From: Amarolinea aalborgensis | GTDB lineage: Bacteria; Chloroflexota; Anaerolineae; SSC4; Amarolineaceae | Length of the DNA: 64,000 nucleotides | Reading direction: 5' to 3' | Assembly: GCF_900491745.1 (NCBI RefSeq) | Contig: NZ_UETR01000005.1 | Coordinates: 124,001 to 188,000, forward strand | Shown: positions 52,797 through 60,743 of the stretch, one piece after another | How positions within the stretch are numbered: the stretch's first letter is position 1 | Layout: each line of letters starts with the position of its first letter | Position numbers and translations under genes: made by a program | Notes under the pieces: generated by a model | The model's input: only the letters and a program-made list of their open reading frames with translations | Database searches by the model: none | Told to the model about the DNA's origin: nothing

Positions 52797-54305
52797 ATGT
52801 CACTCATCGCTGATCTCTCAAGCCTCGAAAGCCACCTGTGGGAGGCCGCGAACATCCTGCGCGGGCCGGTGGATGCAGCCGACTTCAAAACCTACATCTT
52901 CCCGCTCCTCTTCTTCAAGCGCATCTCCGACGTGTACGACGAAGAATTCCAGGTCGCGCTGGATGAATCCGGCGGCGACCGGGATTACGCCGCCTTTGCC
53001 GAAAATCACCGCTTCCTGATCCCAGAGGGCTGTCACTGGCGCGACGTGCGAGCTCACACCGAGAACGTGGGCCAGGCGCTACAGCGAGCGCTGCGCGAGA
53101 TCGAGAAGGCCAATCAGCGCACCCTCTATGGCATCTTCGGAGACGCGCAGTGGACCAACAAGGAGCGCCTGTCGGATGCACTGCTGTGCGACCTGATTGA
53201 CCACTTTTCGCGCTTGCCGCTGCCCAACCGCGCGGTGGACGCGGACATCCTCGGCCAGGCCTACGAATACCTGATCAAGAAGTTTGCGGACGCAACGAAC
53301 AAGAAGGCGGGCGAGTTCTACACCCCGCGCAGCGTCGTCCGGCTGCTGGTGAACATCCTCGACCCGCAGCCCGGCGAGACGATCTACGATCCGGCCGCAG
53401 GCACCGCGGGCATGCTGCTGGGCGCAGTGCAGCACGTGCAGGAGGCCGGCGGCGACGTCAAGCTGCTGTGGGGCAAGCTCTTCGGCCAGGAGCGCAACCT
53501 GACCACCAGCAGCATCGCGCGCATCAACCTGTTCCTGCACGGCATCGAGGATTTCCAGATCGTGCGCGGGGACACGCTGCGCCAGCCGGCTTTCTTCGAC
53601 GGCGATCGCCTGGCGACCTTCGACTGCGTGATCGCCAACCCGCCTTTCTCGTTGGAGCGGTGGGGCGAGGAGATCTGGGCCAACGATCCTTACGGTCGCA
53701 ACTTCGCCGTACTGCCGCCATCCAGCAGCGGCGACTACGCCTGGGTGCAGCACATGCTGCGCTCGATGGCGCCCGGCCGCGGGCGGATGGCCGTGGTGCT
53801 GCCGCACGGCGCGCTGTTCCGTATGGGCGCCGAGGGCAAAATCCGGCGCAAGATCCTGGAGATGGATTTGTTAGAGGCGGTGATCGGACTGGGGCCGAAT
53901 CTGTTCTACGGCACCGGGCTGGCCGCGGCGATCCTGGTCTTCCGGGCGCGCAAGCAGTCAACGCGCGCCGGCCAGGTGCTCTTTATTGATGGATCAGCGC
54001 TCTACCGCAAGGGCCGCAACCAGAACACGCTGGAGCCGGAGCACGCCGAGCAGATGCTGGCGTTGTACCGGGAGTATCGGGATGCGCCCGGCGCGGCCCG
54101 CGTCGCAACCCTGGCTGAAATCGAGCGCAACGATTGGAATTTGAATATCCAGCGGTACGTTGAGCCATCCGTCGAGCACGACTCGCTTACGATCGACGAG
54201 GCAGCACAGCGTTTGCGAGAGAGTGTCGAAGCTGCCTTCGCGACCGAGGAACGGCTGCTGACACTAATCAGGCTAAACGGCTTGCTAGGGGAGGATTACT
54301 TATGA
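52797..54305 (+). CDS. hsdM: Type I restriction-modification DNA methyltransferase (M subunit), copy 1
   Basis: Predicted protein of 502 residues (a GTG one codon upstream is possible). The N-terminal HsdM helical domain (LESHLWEAANILRGPVDAAD, FPLLFFKRISDVYDEE) leads to GEFYTPRSVVRLLVN, SAM motif I DPAAGTAGMLL (198-208), GQERNLTTSSIARINLFLHG and catalytic motif IV NPPF (281-284) of N6-adenine methylases. It should methylate adenine in the site set by an S subunit. The stop overlaps the ATG of the DUF262 gene (ATGA), so translation is coupled. It is a paralogue of copy 2 at 56349 but differs clearly: FYTPR against FYSNR, NPPF against NPPY. Confidence 0.93.
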   Translation: MSLIADLSSLESHLWEAANILRGPVDAADFKTYIFPLLFFKRISDVYDEEFQVALDESGGDRDYAAFAENHRFLIPEGCHWRDVRAHTENVGQALQRALREIEKANQRTLYGIFGDAQWTNKERLSDALLCDLIDHFSRLPLPNRAVDADILGQAYEYLIKKFADATNKKAGEFYTPRSVVRLLVNILDPQPGETIYDPAAGTAGMLLGAVQHVQEAGGDVKLLWGKLFGQERNLTTSSIARINLFLHGIEDFQIVRGDTLRQPAFFDGDRLATFDCVIANPPFSLERWGEEIWANDPYGRNFAVLPPSSSGDYAWVQHMLRSMAPGRGRMAVVLPHGALFRMGAEGKIRRKILEMDLLEAVIGLGPNLFYGTGLAAAILVFRARKQSTRAGQVLFIDGSALYRKGRNQNTLEPEHAEQMLALYREYRDAPGAARVATLAEIERNDWNLNIQRYVEPSVEHDSLTIDEAAQRLRESVEAAFATEERLLTLIRLNGLLGEDYL

Positions 54306-56368
54306 ACTCCAACGATCAAAATATCCATGTTCTGCCTGATACTCTAGGCAACCTCATCGTCGCCGTCAACAAAGGGCTGTATCGTATTCCTCAGTTTCAG
54401 CGCGAGTATGTGTGGGAGAAATCCAGAGTTCTCGAGCTTTTCGACAGCGTCTATAAGGAGTACCCCATTGGATCCTTCTTCCTTTGGAAAGCGGGTCGGG
54501 AGCACAATCGCCTTTTTCGTCATTCAATTAGCCTGAACATTCCTCCCGTCAAGGACGATGATGACGTCACCTTCGTTCTCGATGGGCAGCAGCGGATAAC
54601 GTCTTTGTATGTCGCTTTGCTGGGACTGACTGCACAGGGGACTGACTACAGCCATATCTGCTTCGACGTTAAGGATGAGAAATTCACCTACAGAGAGCCA
54701 GATAACAAGCGGTTTATCAGCATCAGCGATATCTGGGGCGAGAACGCCCTAGACATTGTTGAAGAGGTGGAGAAAGCTTACAAGCCCGCGTACAAGCGAT
54801 GCTTTAGAATTCTACAAACCTACCCAGTTTCCATTGTCGAGGTCAGAGATCAGGACCTGCCTGCTGTCTGCAAAATCTTCCAACGCCTCAATCAGTCCGG
54901 CAAGCGCCTGGACCGATTCGACCTGATTTCCACTATGACTTTCAACCCCGACTTCGATCTACGCGAGAAGTTCAAACAAGACATCGTCGCCAAACTAAAG
55001 CAGAAAGCGTTTGGCGAAATTTCGCCCGCAATCCTCACTCAACTCATGGCGCTAGTCAAGAAAGGTGCATGCACAGAAAACGTTGAGTATAGCCTGACTT
55101 CGGACGAAATCATGTCTATGTGGAAATCGGTCGTTGATTCGATCCTACTGGCTGCGGACACGCTTCGGAAGAACGTTGGCGTACAAAATGCCAGTTTCCT
55201 CCCCTACGACGCCATTCTGACCCTTCTCGCGTATTTCTACGCCAAGTCCGGACGGCGTTCACTGTCGGAAAGCGAGCTGAGTTGGGTCAAGAGATGGTTC
55301 TGGCGGGCATCCTTCAGCCAGCACTATGGCTCCGGAGGTCCTACGAAAATGGGCCGCGATAAGGACCTCTTCGATGGATTGATCACCGGCGCGTTGCCAG
55401 CGTTTGCACCCGCAATGAATATCACCGCTGAGACGCTAGTGGGCACGAAGATGACGTGGTCCCGATCCGCGATCCGGAACGCATTCCTCTGCCTCCTGGC
55501 TATGCAGAACCCGGTTCACCTGGCAAACAACAGCAGCCTTGATCTAGTCAACGGAGGTATCTCCGATTTCACCAATCCGGAGAAGCACCATATCTTCCCA
55601 CAAGCATTCCTGCGCGCTCACAGTTCTGGCGAAGTGGAGGTACACGCTCTGCCAAACTTCTGCTTCTTGCCGGCCGAGCTGAACAAGCGCATCTGCGACA
55701 CCAAACCCTCGATATACATCCCTGATCTGACAAAGGAGAATCCGGAGTTTGCTGATGCCGCGCGGACACATCTGCTGCCCATTGGAAAAGGGGCCGGACT
55801 GACAGAGGACGACTACTTGCTGTTTCTGAAGACACGCTCTGAACTAATCCTTGGTGAGATCGAGCGGTTGACCGGAATCTCGACCGTTCCGGCTGAAGAT
55901 CAACGGCAAAGAGCGATTGGGAAACTGGAGACCCGCCTCCGCGACCTAGTCCACAGTACCCTGTCAGACGCGCATGGCCAGGACTACTGGAAGACTGCCG
56001 TTCCCGAGGACATTCGTGTCGAAGTGCAAAGGAGAATCGATGCTGAGCTGCGCAAACAGCCCGAGCGTGGACAACAGGATTTCGCTGACGCGCGGCACAA
56101 GCTCAACTTCTGTAACGTGCCTGATTATCTCAAGCTCATTGTTACCAAGACCAATTGGCCGCACTTCGAGCCTGTATTCCGTCGCAGGGTCGACGTCGAG
56201 CGGCACATGGAGGCGTTTTCCGAGTTCCGCAACGCAACGATGCATAATCGTACGCTTGGGGAAATTGGCCGTCGCGCTGGTGAACTGGCACTAATCTGGT
56301 TCGAGACTGTTATGTCCGCCGATGGTGATGGGGGTTCTGAAGTAACTAATGAACAAACTGATGCCTGA
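54302..56368 (+). CDS. DUF262-HNH (GmrSD/SspE-like) nuclease fused to a HEPN domain
   Basis: Predicted protein of 688 residues. N-terminal DUF262 (ParB-like NTPase): RIPQFQREYVWEK (28-40), YPIGSFFLW, and the signature LDGQQRITSL (93-102). The middle is helical. An HNH/DUF1524-like nuclease motif follows: EKHHIFPQAF (His429, His430) with Asn452 and Asn461 in PNFCFLPAELNKR. The C-terminal ~90 residues have EFRNATMHNR (Arg643, His648), the Rx4-6H motif of HEPN domains, preceded by a Swt1-like LKLIVTKTNWPHFEPVF. DUF262-HNH proteins (GmrSD, SspE) cleave phage DNA or sense modified DNA; HEPN domains are often RNases or docking modules. It overlaps both neighbouring hsdM genes (4 and 20 bases) and is visibly less GC-rich than they are, so it was probably acquired. 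Confidence 0.85.
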   Translation: MNSNDQNIHVLPDTLGNLIVAVNKGLYRIPQFQREYVWEKSRVLELFDSVYKEYPIGSFFLWKAGREHNRLFRHSISLNIPPVKDDDDVTFVLDGQQRITSLYVALLGLTAQGTDYSHICFDVKDEKFTYREPDNKRFISISDIWGENALDIVEEVEKAYKPAYKRCFRILQTYPVSIVEVRDQDLPAVCKIFQRLNQSGKRLDRFDLISTMTFNPDFDLREKFKQDIVAKLKQKAFGEISPAILTQLMALVKKGACTENVEYSLTSDEIMSMWKSVVDSILLAADTLRKNVGVQNASFLPYDAILTLLAYFYAKSGRRSLSESELSWVKRWFWRASFSQHYGSGGPTKMGRDKDLFDGLITGALPAFAPAMNITAETLVGTKMTWSRSAIRNAFLCLLAMQNPVHLANNSSLDLVNGGISDFTNPEKHHIFPQAFLRAHSSGEVEVHALPNFCFLPAELNKRICDTKPSIYIPDLTKENPEFADAARTHLLPIGKGAGLTEDDYLLFLKTRSELILGEIERLTGISTVPAEDQRQRAIGKLETRLRDLVHSTLSDAHGQDYWKTAVPEDIRVEVQRRIDAELRKQPERGQQDFADARHKLNFCNVPDYLKLIVTKTNWPHFEPVFRRRVDVERHMEAFSEFRNATMHNRTLGEIGRRAGELALIWFETVMSADGDGGSEVTNEQTDA

Positions 56369-57869
56369 GTGCATCACCCAATCCCAGCTCGAGTCCTATC
56401 TCTGGGGCGCGGCGACGCTGCTGCGCGGGCTGATCGACGCGGGCGACTATAAGCAGTTCATCTTCCCGCTGCTCTTCTTCAAGCGGCTGTGCGACGTGTA
56501 CGATGAGGAGTACGCGCGGGCGCTGGCCGAGTCGGGCGGGGATGTAGATTACGCGGCGTTCGCCGAGAACCACCGCTTCCAGATTCCGGCGGGCGCGCAC
56601 TGGCAGGACGTGCGCGCGGTGACGACCCACGTCGGGCAGGCGCTGCAGAATGCGCTGCGCGCCATCGAGCAGGCCAACCAGGGGCAGCTTTACGGCATCT
56701 TCGGGGATGCGCAGTGGACCAACAAGGAGCGGCTCTCCGACGCGACGCTGCGCGACCTGGTGGAGCACTTCTCGTCGCTGACCCTCTCCGTCGCCAACGT
56801 GCCCGAGGACGAGCTGGGGGTCGCGTACGAGTACCTGATCAAGAAGTTCGCCGACGACAGCGGCCACACCGCGGCGGAGTTCTACAGCAACCGCACCGTG
56901 GTCCGGCTGATGACGCGATTGCTCAATCCGCAGGAAGGGGAAAGCATCTACGACCCCACGGCCGGGTCGGGCGGGATGCTGCTCTCGGCTGCGATGCAGC
57001 TCAAGCGGCAGGGCCAGGAGTGGCGCACGCTGCGGCTCTACGGCCAGGAGCGCAACCTGATCACGTCGGCCATCGCGCGCATGAACCTGTTCCTGCACGG
57101 CTTCGAGGATTTCCGCATCGAGCGCGGAGACACGCTGGCCGATCCGAAGTTCTTGGAAGAAGACAGCCTGCGCCGCTTCGACCTGGTGCTGGCGAACCCG
57201 CCGTACTCGATCAAGCAGTGGAACCGTAAAGCGTGGAAGACCGACCGCTTCGGCCGCAACTTCCTGGGCACACCGCCGCAGGGCCGCGCCGACTACGCCT
57301 TCTTCCAGCACATCCTGGCCAGCCTGCAACCTGCGACCGGCCGCTGCGCGATCCTGTTTCCGCACGGCGTGCTGTTCCGTGACGAGGAGCGGGCCATGCG
57401 GGCGAAGCTGGTGGACCTGGACCTGCTCGAGGCGGTGATCGGGCTGGGGCCGAACCTGTTCTACAACTCGCCGCTGGAGGCTTGCATCGTGGTGTGCCGG
57501 ACGCGCATGCCGCCGGAGCGGTGGGGCAAGGTGCTCTTCGTCAACGCGGTGGCCGAGGTGACGCGCGAGCGGGCGCAGAGCTTCCTGGAGGACGACCACA
57601 TCGAGAAGATCGTCCGGGCCTACGCTGATTTTGCCGAGACGCCCGGCTTCAGCCACGCGGCGACGCTGGACGAAATCCGTTCGCACGCCACGAATCTGAG
57701 TATCCCGTTGTATGTGCGGCCGGCGACCAAGGTGCGCGAGGAAGCGGCCGAGTACACGGTGAATCCGCTGCGCGAGGTGATCGCCGAATGGGAGGCGAGC
57801 TCGGCGGCGCTGCGCGCAGCGATGGATGAGCTGTTTGCGACCTTGGCCGAAGCCGGAGGCCAGGAATGA
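56349..57869 (+). CDS. hsdM: Type I restriction-modification DNA methyltransferase (M subunit), copy 2
   Basis: Predicted protein of 506 residues. The start lies 20 bases inside the preceding gene; a second Met at 56361 is possible. HsdM features: LESYLWGAATLLRGLIDAGD, FPLLFFKRLCDVYDEE, AEFYSNRTVVRLMTR, SAM motif I YDPTAGSGGMLL (201-212), motif IV NPPY (283-286), GQERNLITSAIARMNLFLHG. Long segments are near-identical to copy 1 (LYGIFGDAQWTNKERLSDA), so the two are true paralogues. It overlaps hsdS by 4 bases (ATGA), so this is the M subunit most directly tied to the S subunit. Confidence 0.93.
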   Translation: MNKLMPECITQSQLESYLWGAATLLRGLIDAGDYKQFIFPLLFFKRLCDVYDEEYARALAESGGDVDYAAFAENHRFQIPAGAHWQDVRAVTTHVGQALQNALRAIEQANQGQLYGIFGDAQWTNKERLSDATLRDLVEHFSSLTLSVANVPEDELGVAYEYLIKKFADDSGHTAAEFYSNRTVVRLMTRLLNPQEGESIYDPTAGSGGMLLSAAMQLKRQGQEWRTLRLYGQERNLITSAIARMNLFLHGFEDFRIERGDTLADPKFLEEDSLRRFDLVLANPPYSIKQWNRKAWKTDRFGRNFLGTPPQGRADYAFFQHILASLQPATGRCAILFPHGVLFRDEERAMRAKLVDLDLLEAVIGLGPNLFYNSPLEACIVVCRTRMPPERWGKVLFVNAVAEVTRERAQSFLEDDHIEKIVRAYADFAETPGFSHAATLDEIRSHATNLSIPLYVRPATKVREEAAEYTVNPLREVIAEWEASSAALRAAMDELFATLAEAGGQE

Positions 57870-59008
57870 GCGAATCGTCTGCTACCTGGCGCACCGTCCG
57901 CTTCGACCAGATCGCGGACAACATCGCGGAGCGCGTCGAGCCGGCTCAGGCCGATACTGACATCTATGTCGGCCTGGAACATCTCGACCCCGATTCGCTG
58001 CGCCTCCGACGTTGGGGTACGCCGGCCGACGTGGAAGGCACCAAGCTGCGCTTCTATCCGGGCGACGTCATCTTCGGTCGCCGTCGGGCCTACCAGCGCA
58101 AGCTCGCCGTGGCCGAATTCGAGGGCATCTGCTCCGCCCACGCGATGGTGCTGCGGGCCAGGCCGGACGTCTGTCTGCCGGAGTTCCTGCCGTTCTTCCT
58201 GCAAAGCGATCGTTTCTTCGAGCGTGCGATGGCGATCTCGGTCGGTTCGCTATCGCCGACGATCAACTGGAAGACGCTGGCGGTGCAGGAGTTCCCCCTG
58301 CCGCCCCTCGACGAGCAACGCCGCATCGCGGAAATCCTGTGGGCGGCGGGAGCGGTTATCAATGGCTATGTCGCGGTTGAAGAAAGCCTGCAAGGGCTCA
58401 AGCGGGCGTATTGGCTTCAGGTCAGTTCCGAAGCAGATTGGCCGGTAGTTAACCTGGGCGATATCGCCGAGGTGCACAATGGGGCAACCCCCAGACGAGA
58501 GGTTGAGCGGTACTGGACAAACGGAACGATACCTTGGCTTCCGACTGAGAAAGTGCACGAACGCCTCATTGCCCAGGCCGACGAGTTGATCACGGAAGCG
58601 GCAGTCAAGGAATGCTCGCTTAAGATCTTTCCTGCGGGTTCAGTACTGATCTCCATGATCGGCCAGGGCAAGACACGCGGTACCGTGGCGCGTCTTCTTC
58701 TCGATGCCTGTATCAATCAGAATTTCGCTTGCGCAGTTTCGCAGCCTGGAACGGACAGTGAGTTCCTGTTCTACTATCTCGGTAACAGCTATGAGGAGCT
58801 GCGAAGGCTGTCTCAAGGAGGCGTTCAAGCGTTGAACTGCCAGATACTCAAGCAGTTTCCGATCAGACTTCCTCCAATTGAAGAACAACTTGCACTAGCC
58901 GCAAGCTACCGAGAGGTGGAGAGGCGATCCGAGTACGTTAGGGAACACATCGCGAAACTGCGATCTCTTGCTTCTATCCTATCCAAACAGCTTCTGTCGT
59001 CAGCCTGA
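57866..59008 (+). CDS. hsdS: Type I restriction-modification specificity subunit HsdS
   Basis: Predicted protein of 380 residues with the usual two-fold layout. TRD1 is about 1-150 (TWRTVRFDQIADNIAERV...FFLQSDRFFERAM). Central conserved helix: LPPLDEQRRIAEILWAAGAV. TRD2 is about 190-325 (WPVVNLGDIAEVHNGATPRR, TIPWLPTEKV, LISMIGQGKTRGTVA). Second conserved helix: LPPIEEQLALAASYREVERR to the end. It selects the bipartite DNA target for M and R subunits. The TRD2-coding half (from about 58440) is plainly more AT-rich than the TRD1 half, a sign of target-domain exchange. Confidence 0.92.
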   Translation: MSESSATWRTVRFDQIADNIAERVEPAQADTDIYVGLEHLDPDSLRLRRWGTPADVEGTKLRFYPGDVIFGRRRAYQRKLAVAEFEGICSAHAMVLRARPDVCLPEFLPFFLQSDRFFERAMAISVGSLSPTINWKTLAVQEFPLPPLDEQRRIAEILWAAGAVINGYVAVEESLQGLKRAYWLQVSSEADWPVVNLGDIAEVHNGATPRREVERYWTNGTIPWLPTEKVHERLIAQADELITEAAVKECSLKIFPAGSVLISMIGQGKTRGTVARLLLDACINQNFACAVSQPGTDSEFLFYYLGNSYEELRRLSQGGVQALNCQILKQFPIRLPPIEEQLALAASYREVERRSEYVREHIAKLRSLASILSKQLLSSA

Positions 59009-59037
59009 TCACGATACCTGAAACGAGGCGAAAGAGG

Positions 59038-59083
59038 ATATTCAACGAACAAAACGCCGTCGAGAACTTCGTCCGTGACCTGC
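59038..59083 (+). repeat. Left copy of a 43-bp duplication of the hsdR 5' end
   Basis: Positions 59041-59083 repeat 59981-60023 (the start of hsdR, from its second codon) with a single mismatch at 59069. The codon before it is ATA (59038-59040) where hsdR has ATG. GAGGCGAAAGAGG upstream could have been the original hsdR ribosome-binding site. The frame is lost within a few codons, in the palindromic repeat. Confidence 0.85.
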
Positions 59084-59090
59084 AGGGGAT

Positions 59091-59333
59091 TTGGATCGCG
59101 GAGGCGCGAAGACTTCGGGTCGCGAAGGCACGAAGACTTCGGATCGCGAACGCACGAAGACTTCGGATCGCGAACGCACGAAGACAACGAAGAGCGCGAA
59201 GCACGAAGTACACGAAGGGGACGCGCCGCAGCGAGCGCCTTCGCGCTTCGTGGTCTTCGTGCACCTTCGCGTCTTCGCGATCCAAAGTCTTCGCGATCCA
59301 AAGTCTTCGCGATCCAAAGTCTTCGCGATCCAA
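59091..59333. repeat. Left palindromic repeat of the GxxExxY cassette
   Basis: This 240-bp stretch begins TTGGATCGCG (59091-59100) and ends CGCGATCCAA (59324-59333), and is palindromic throughout. The left arm has about four units of a 24-bp word with GCACGAAGACTTCGGATC. The right arm has four units of a 16-bp word (AAAGTCTTCGCGATCC). The core (59182-59293) recurs in direct orientation to the right of the GxxExxY gene. No gene is called between hsdS and 59367. Confidence 0.8.
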
Positions 59334-59366
59334 ACACCTTCCCGTCCAATCTTTCTGAGGTGATAC

Positions 59367-59780
59367 ATGAGCCATCAGTTTGAACCTTTGTCCTACAAGA
59401 TCTTCGGCGCCTGCATCGCCGTTCAGCGGCAGCTAGGTCCCCACTGCATGGAAGTGGACTACCAGCGCGCCCTGGAGATCGAACTACGCAAGTTGGGGCT
59501 GGAGTACATCCGCGAGGCCGAGATTCCGATCGTCTACGATGGTATCGAGGTGACGCGGCGTCGCGTGGATTTTGTAATTTGGGATGATACCCATACCAAT
59601 CTCCTGGAAACCAAAGCGGCAAAAGCGTTTCGCCCCGAAGATGTCGAACAATGCCAGCTTTATCTGCGCAACGGCAACTTCCGTGTGTGTCAACTGGCGA
59701 ATTTCGGCCAGGTGCCGCTCGGCAAGGACCGTTTCGTATGGACGCCCAACGGCCCGGCATTACACGGGCCGCATCCGTAG
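59367..59780 (+). CDS. GxxExxY protein (PD-(D/E)XK-like nuclease fold)
   Basis: Predicted protein of 137 residues, close to the family norm. The family motif is LGPHCMEVDYQRAL (Gly24, Glu29, Tyr32 in the GxGxxExxY position). A nuclease-like core follows: RRRVDFVIWDD (Asp68) and LLETKAAKAF (Glu81, Lys83), then EDVEQCQLYLR and LANFGQVPLGKDRF. These fit the D...ExK pattern of PD-(D/E)XK enzymes, though no activity is established for the family as far as I know. AGGTG lies before the ATG. The gene is bracketed by two direct copies of a palindromic repeat and interrupts the hsdS-hsdR junction. Confidence 0.85.
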   Translation: MSHQFEPLSYKIFGACIAVQRQLGPHCMEVDYQRALEIELRKLGLEYIREAEIPIVYDGIEVTRRRVDFVIWDDTHTNLLETKAAKAFRPEDVEQCQLYLRNGNFRVCQLANFGQVPLGKDRFVWTPNGPALHGPHP

Positions 59781-59790
59781 GGGAACTGGA

Positions 59791-59952
59791 AGTGCGAAGG
59801 CGCGAGGACTTCGGATCACGAAAACGCGAAGACAACGAAGGGCGCGAAGCGCGAAGTACACGAAGGGGGCACGCCGCGGCAAGCGGCCTTCGTGCTTCGT
59901 GGTCTTCGTGCACCTTCGCGTCTTCGCGATCCAAAGTCTTCGCGATCCAAAC
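59791..59952. repeat. Right palindromic repeat of the GxxExxY cassette
   Basis: This element matches the core of the left one (59182-59293) at about nine of ten positions by eye and in the same orientation: GAAGACAACGAAG, GAAGTACACGAAGG, GGTCTTCGTGCACCTTCGCG, then AAAGTCTTCGCGATCC. It has only two of the terminal 16-bp words against four on the left. It ends about 25 bases before the hsdR ATG. Confidence 0.8.
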
Positions 59953-59980
59953 ACCCCCGTGACACCGGGAGTCATCCATG

Positions 59981-60023
59981 TTCAACGAACAAAACGCCGT
60001 CGAGAACTACGTCCGTGACCTGC
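59981..60023 (+). repeat. Right copy of the 43-bp duplication (within hsdR)
   Basis: This is the in-frame copy of the repeat described at 59038-59083, covering codons 2-15 of hsdR. The two copies are 940 bases apart and enclose the palindromes and the GxxExxY gene. Confidence 0.85.
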
Positions 60024-60700
60024 TCTGCGGCCCGCAGCCAGCTGCCGGTGTGCGCATCGGCGAGCCTCGCGCCGCCTACCGTGCGGAAGTAGCCACGCCG
60101 CAGCCGCAAAGCCTCGGCTGGAGCTTCCTGCCCGGCGCGCAGCTCCCGCGCGCCACAACCGACGTGCTGGTCGAGTCACACCTGCGCGACGCGCTGATCC
60201 GCCTCAACCCGGAGATCGCGGCTCGGCCCGACCGCGCCGACGAGGTGCTTTACCGGCTGCGCGCCATCCTGCTCTCGGTCAACGCGGACGGCCTGGTGCG
60301 CGCCAACGAGGAGTTCGCCGCCTGGCTGCGCGGGGAGCGCTCGATGCCGTTCGGGCCGCGCGGGGAGCACACGGGCGTCCGGCTGGTGGATTTCGACGCG
60401 GTGGTGAACAACCGCTGCCTGGTCGCTACGCAGCTCGTGTTCACCGCCGGCGCGCAGACGCGGCGCTTCGACCTGGTCCTGTTCGTCAACGGCATCCCGC
60501 TGGTCGTCGGCGAGGCCAAGACCCCCACGCGGCCGGCCGTGTCGTGGCTCGACGGCGCGATCCAGGTGCACGACGACTACGAGGTCAACGTCCCCGCGTT
60601 CTTCGCGCCCAACGTCCTCTCCTTCGCCACCGAAGGCAAAACCTACCGGTTCGGCGCGATCCGCATGTCGCTCGATCTGTGGGCGCCCTGGCGCGAAGAA

Positions 60701-60743
60701 CCCCCACTCCTGTCCCGACAGGAGAGGGGGCAGGGGGTGAGGA
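60701..60743. repeat. Palindromic element inserted in frame in hsdR
   Basis: CTCCTGTC (60707-60714) and GACAGGAG (60717-60724) form a perfect 8-2-8 palindrome flanked by C- and G-rich runs (CCCCCA..., GGGGGCAGGGGG). In the HsdR frame it encodes PPLLSRQERGQGVRTG, which has no counterpart in the HsdR pattern I know and separates LWAPWREE from LPEVETAVRGML. It looks like a REP-type element that landed in the gene without breaking the frame. Confidence 0.55.

Noticed and set aside
59091..59952. Repeats around the GxxExxY gene considered as CRISPR or as an IS element with terminal inverted repeats
   Set aside because: Repeats are palindromic words without spacers, and the two flanks are direct, not inverted, copies. 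The enclosed gene is not a known transposase.
58906..59985. Minus-strand open frame of 359 codons across the GxxExxY cassette
   Set aside because: Its product is built from repeated AKTLDREDF-like words made by the palindromic repeats, and it lies antisense to two recognisable genes.
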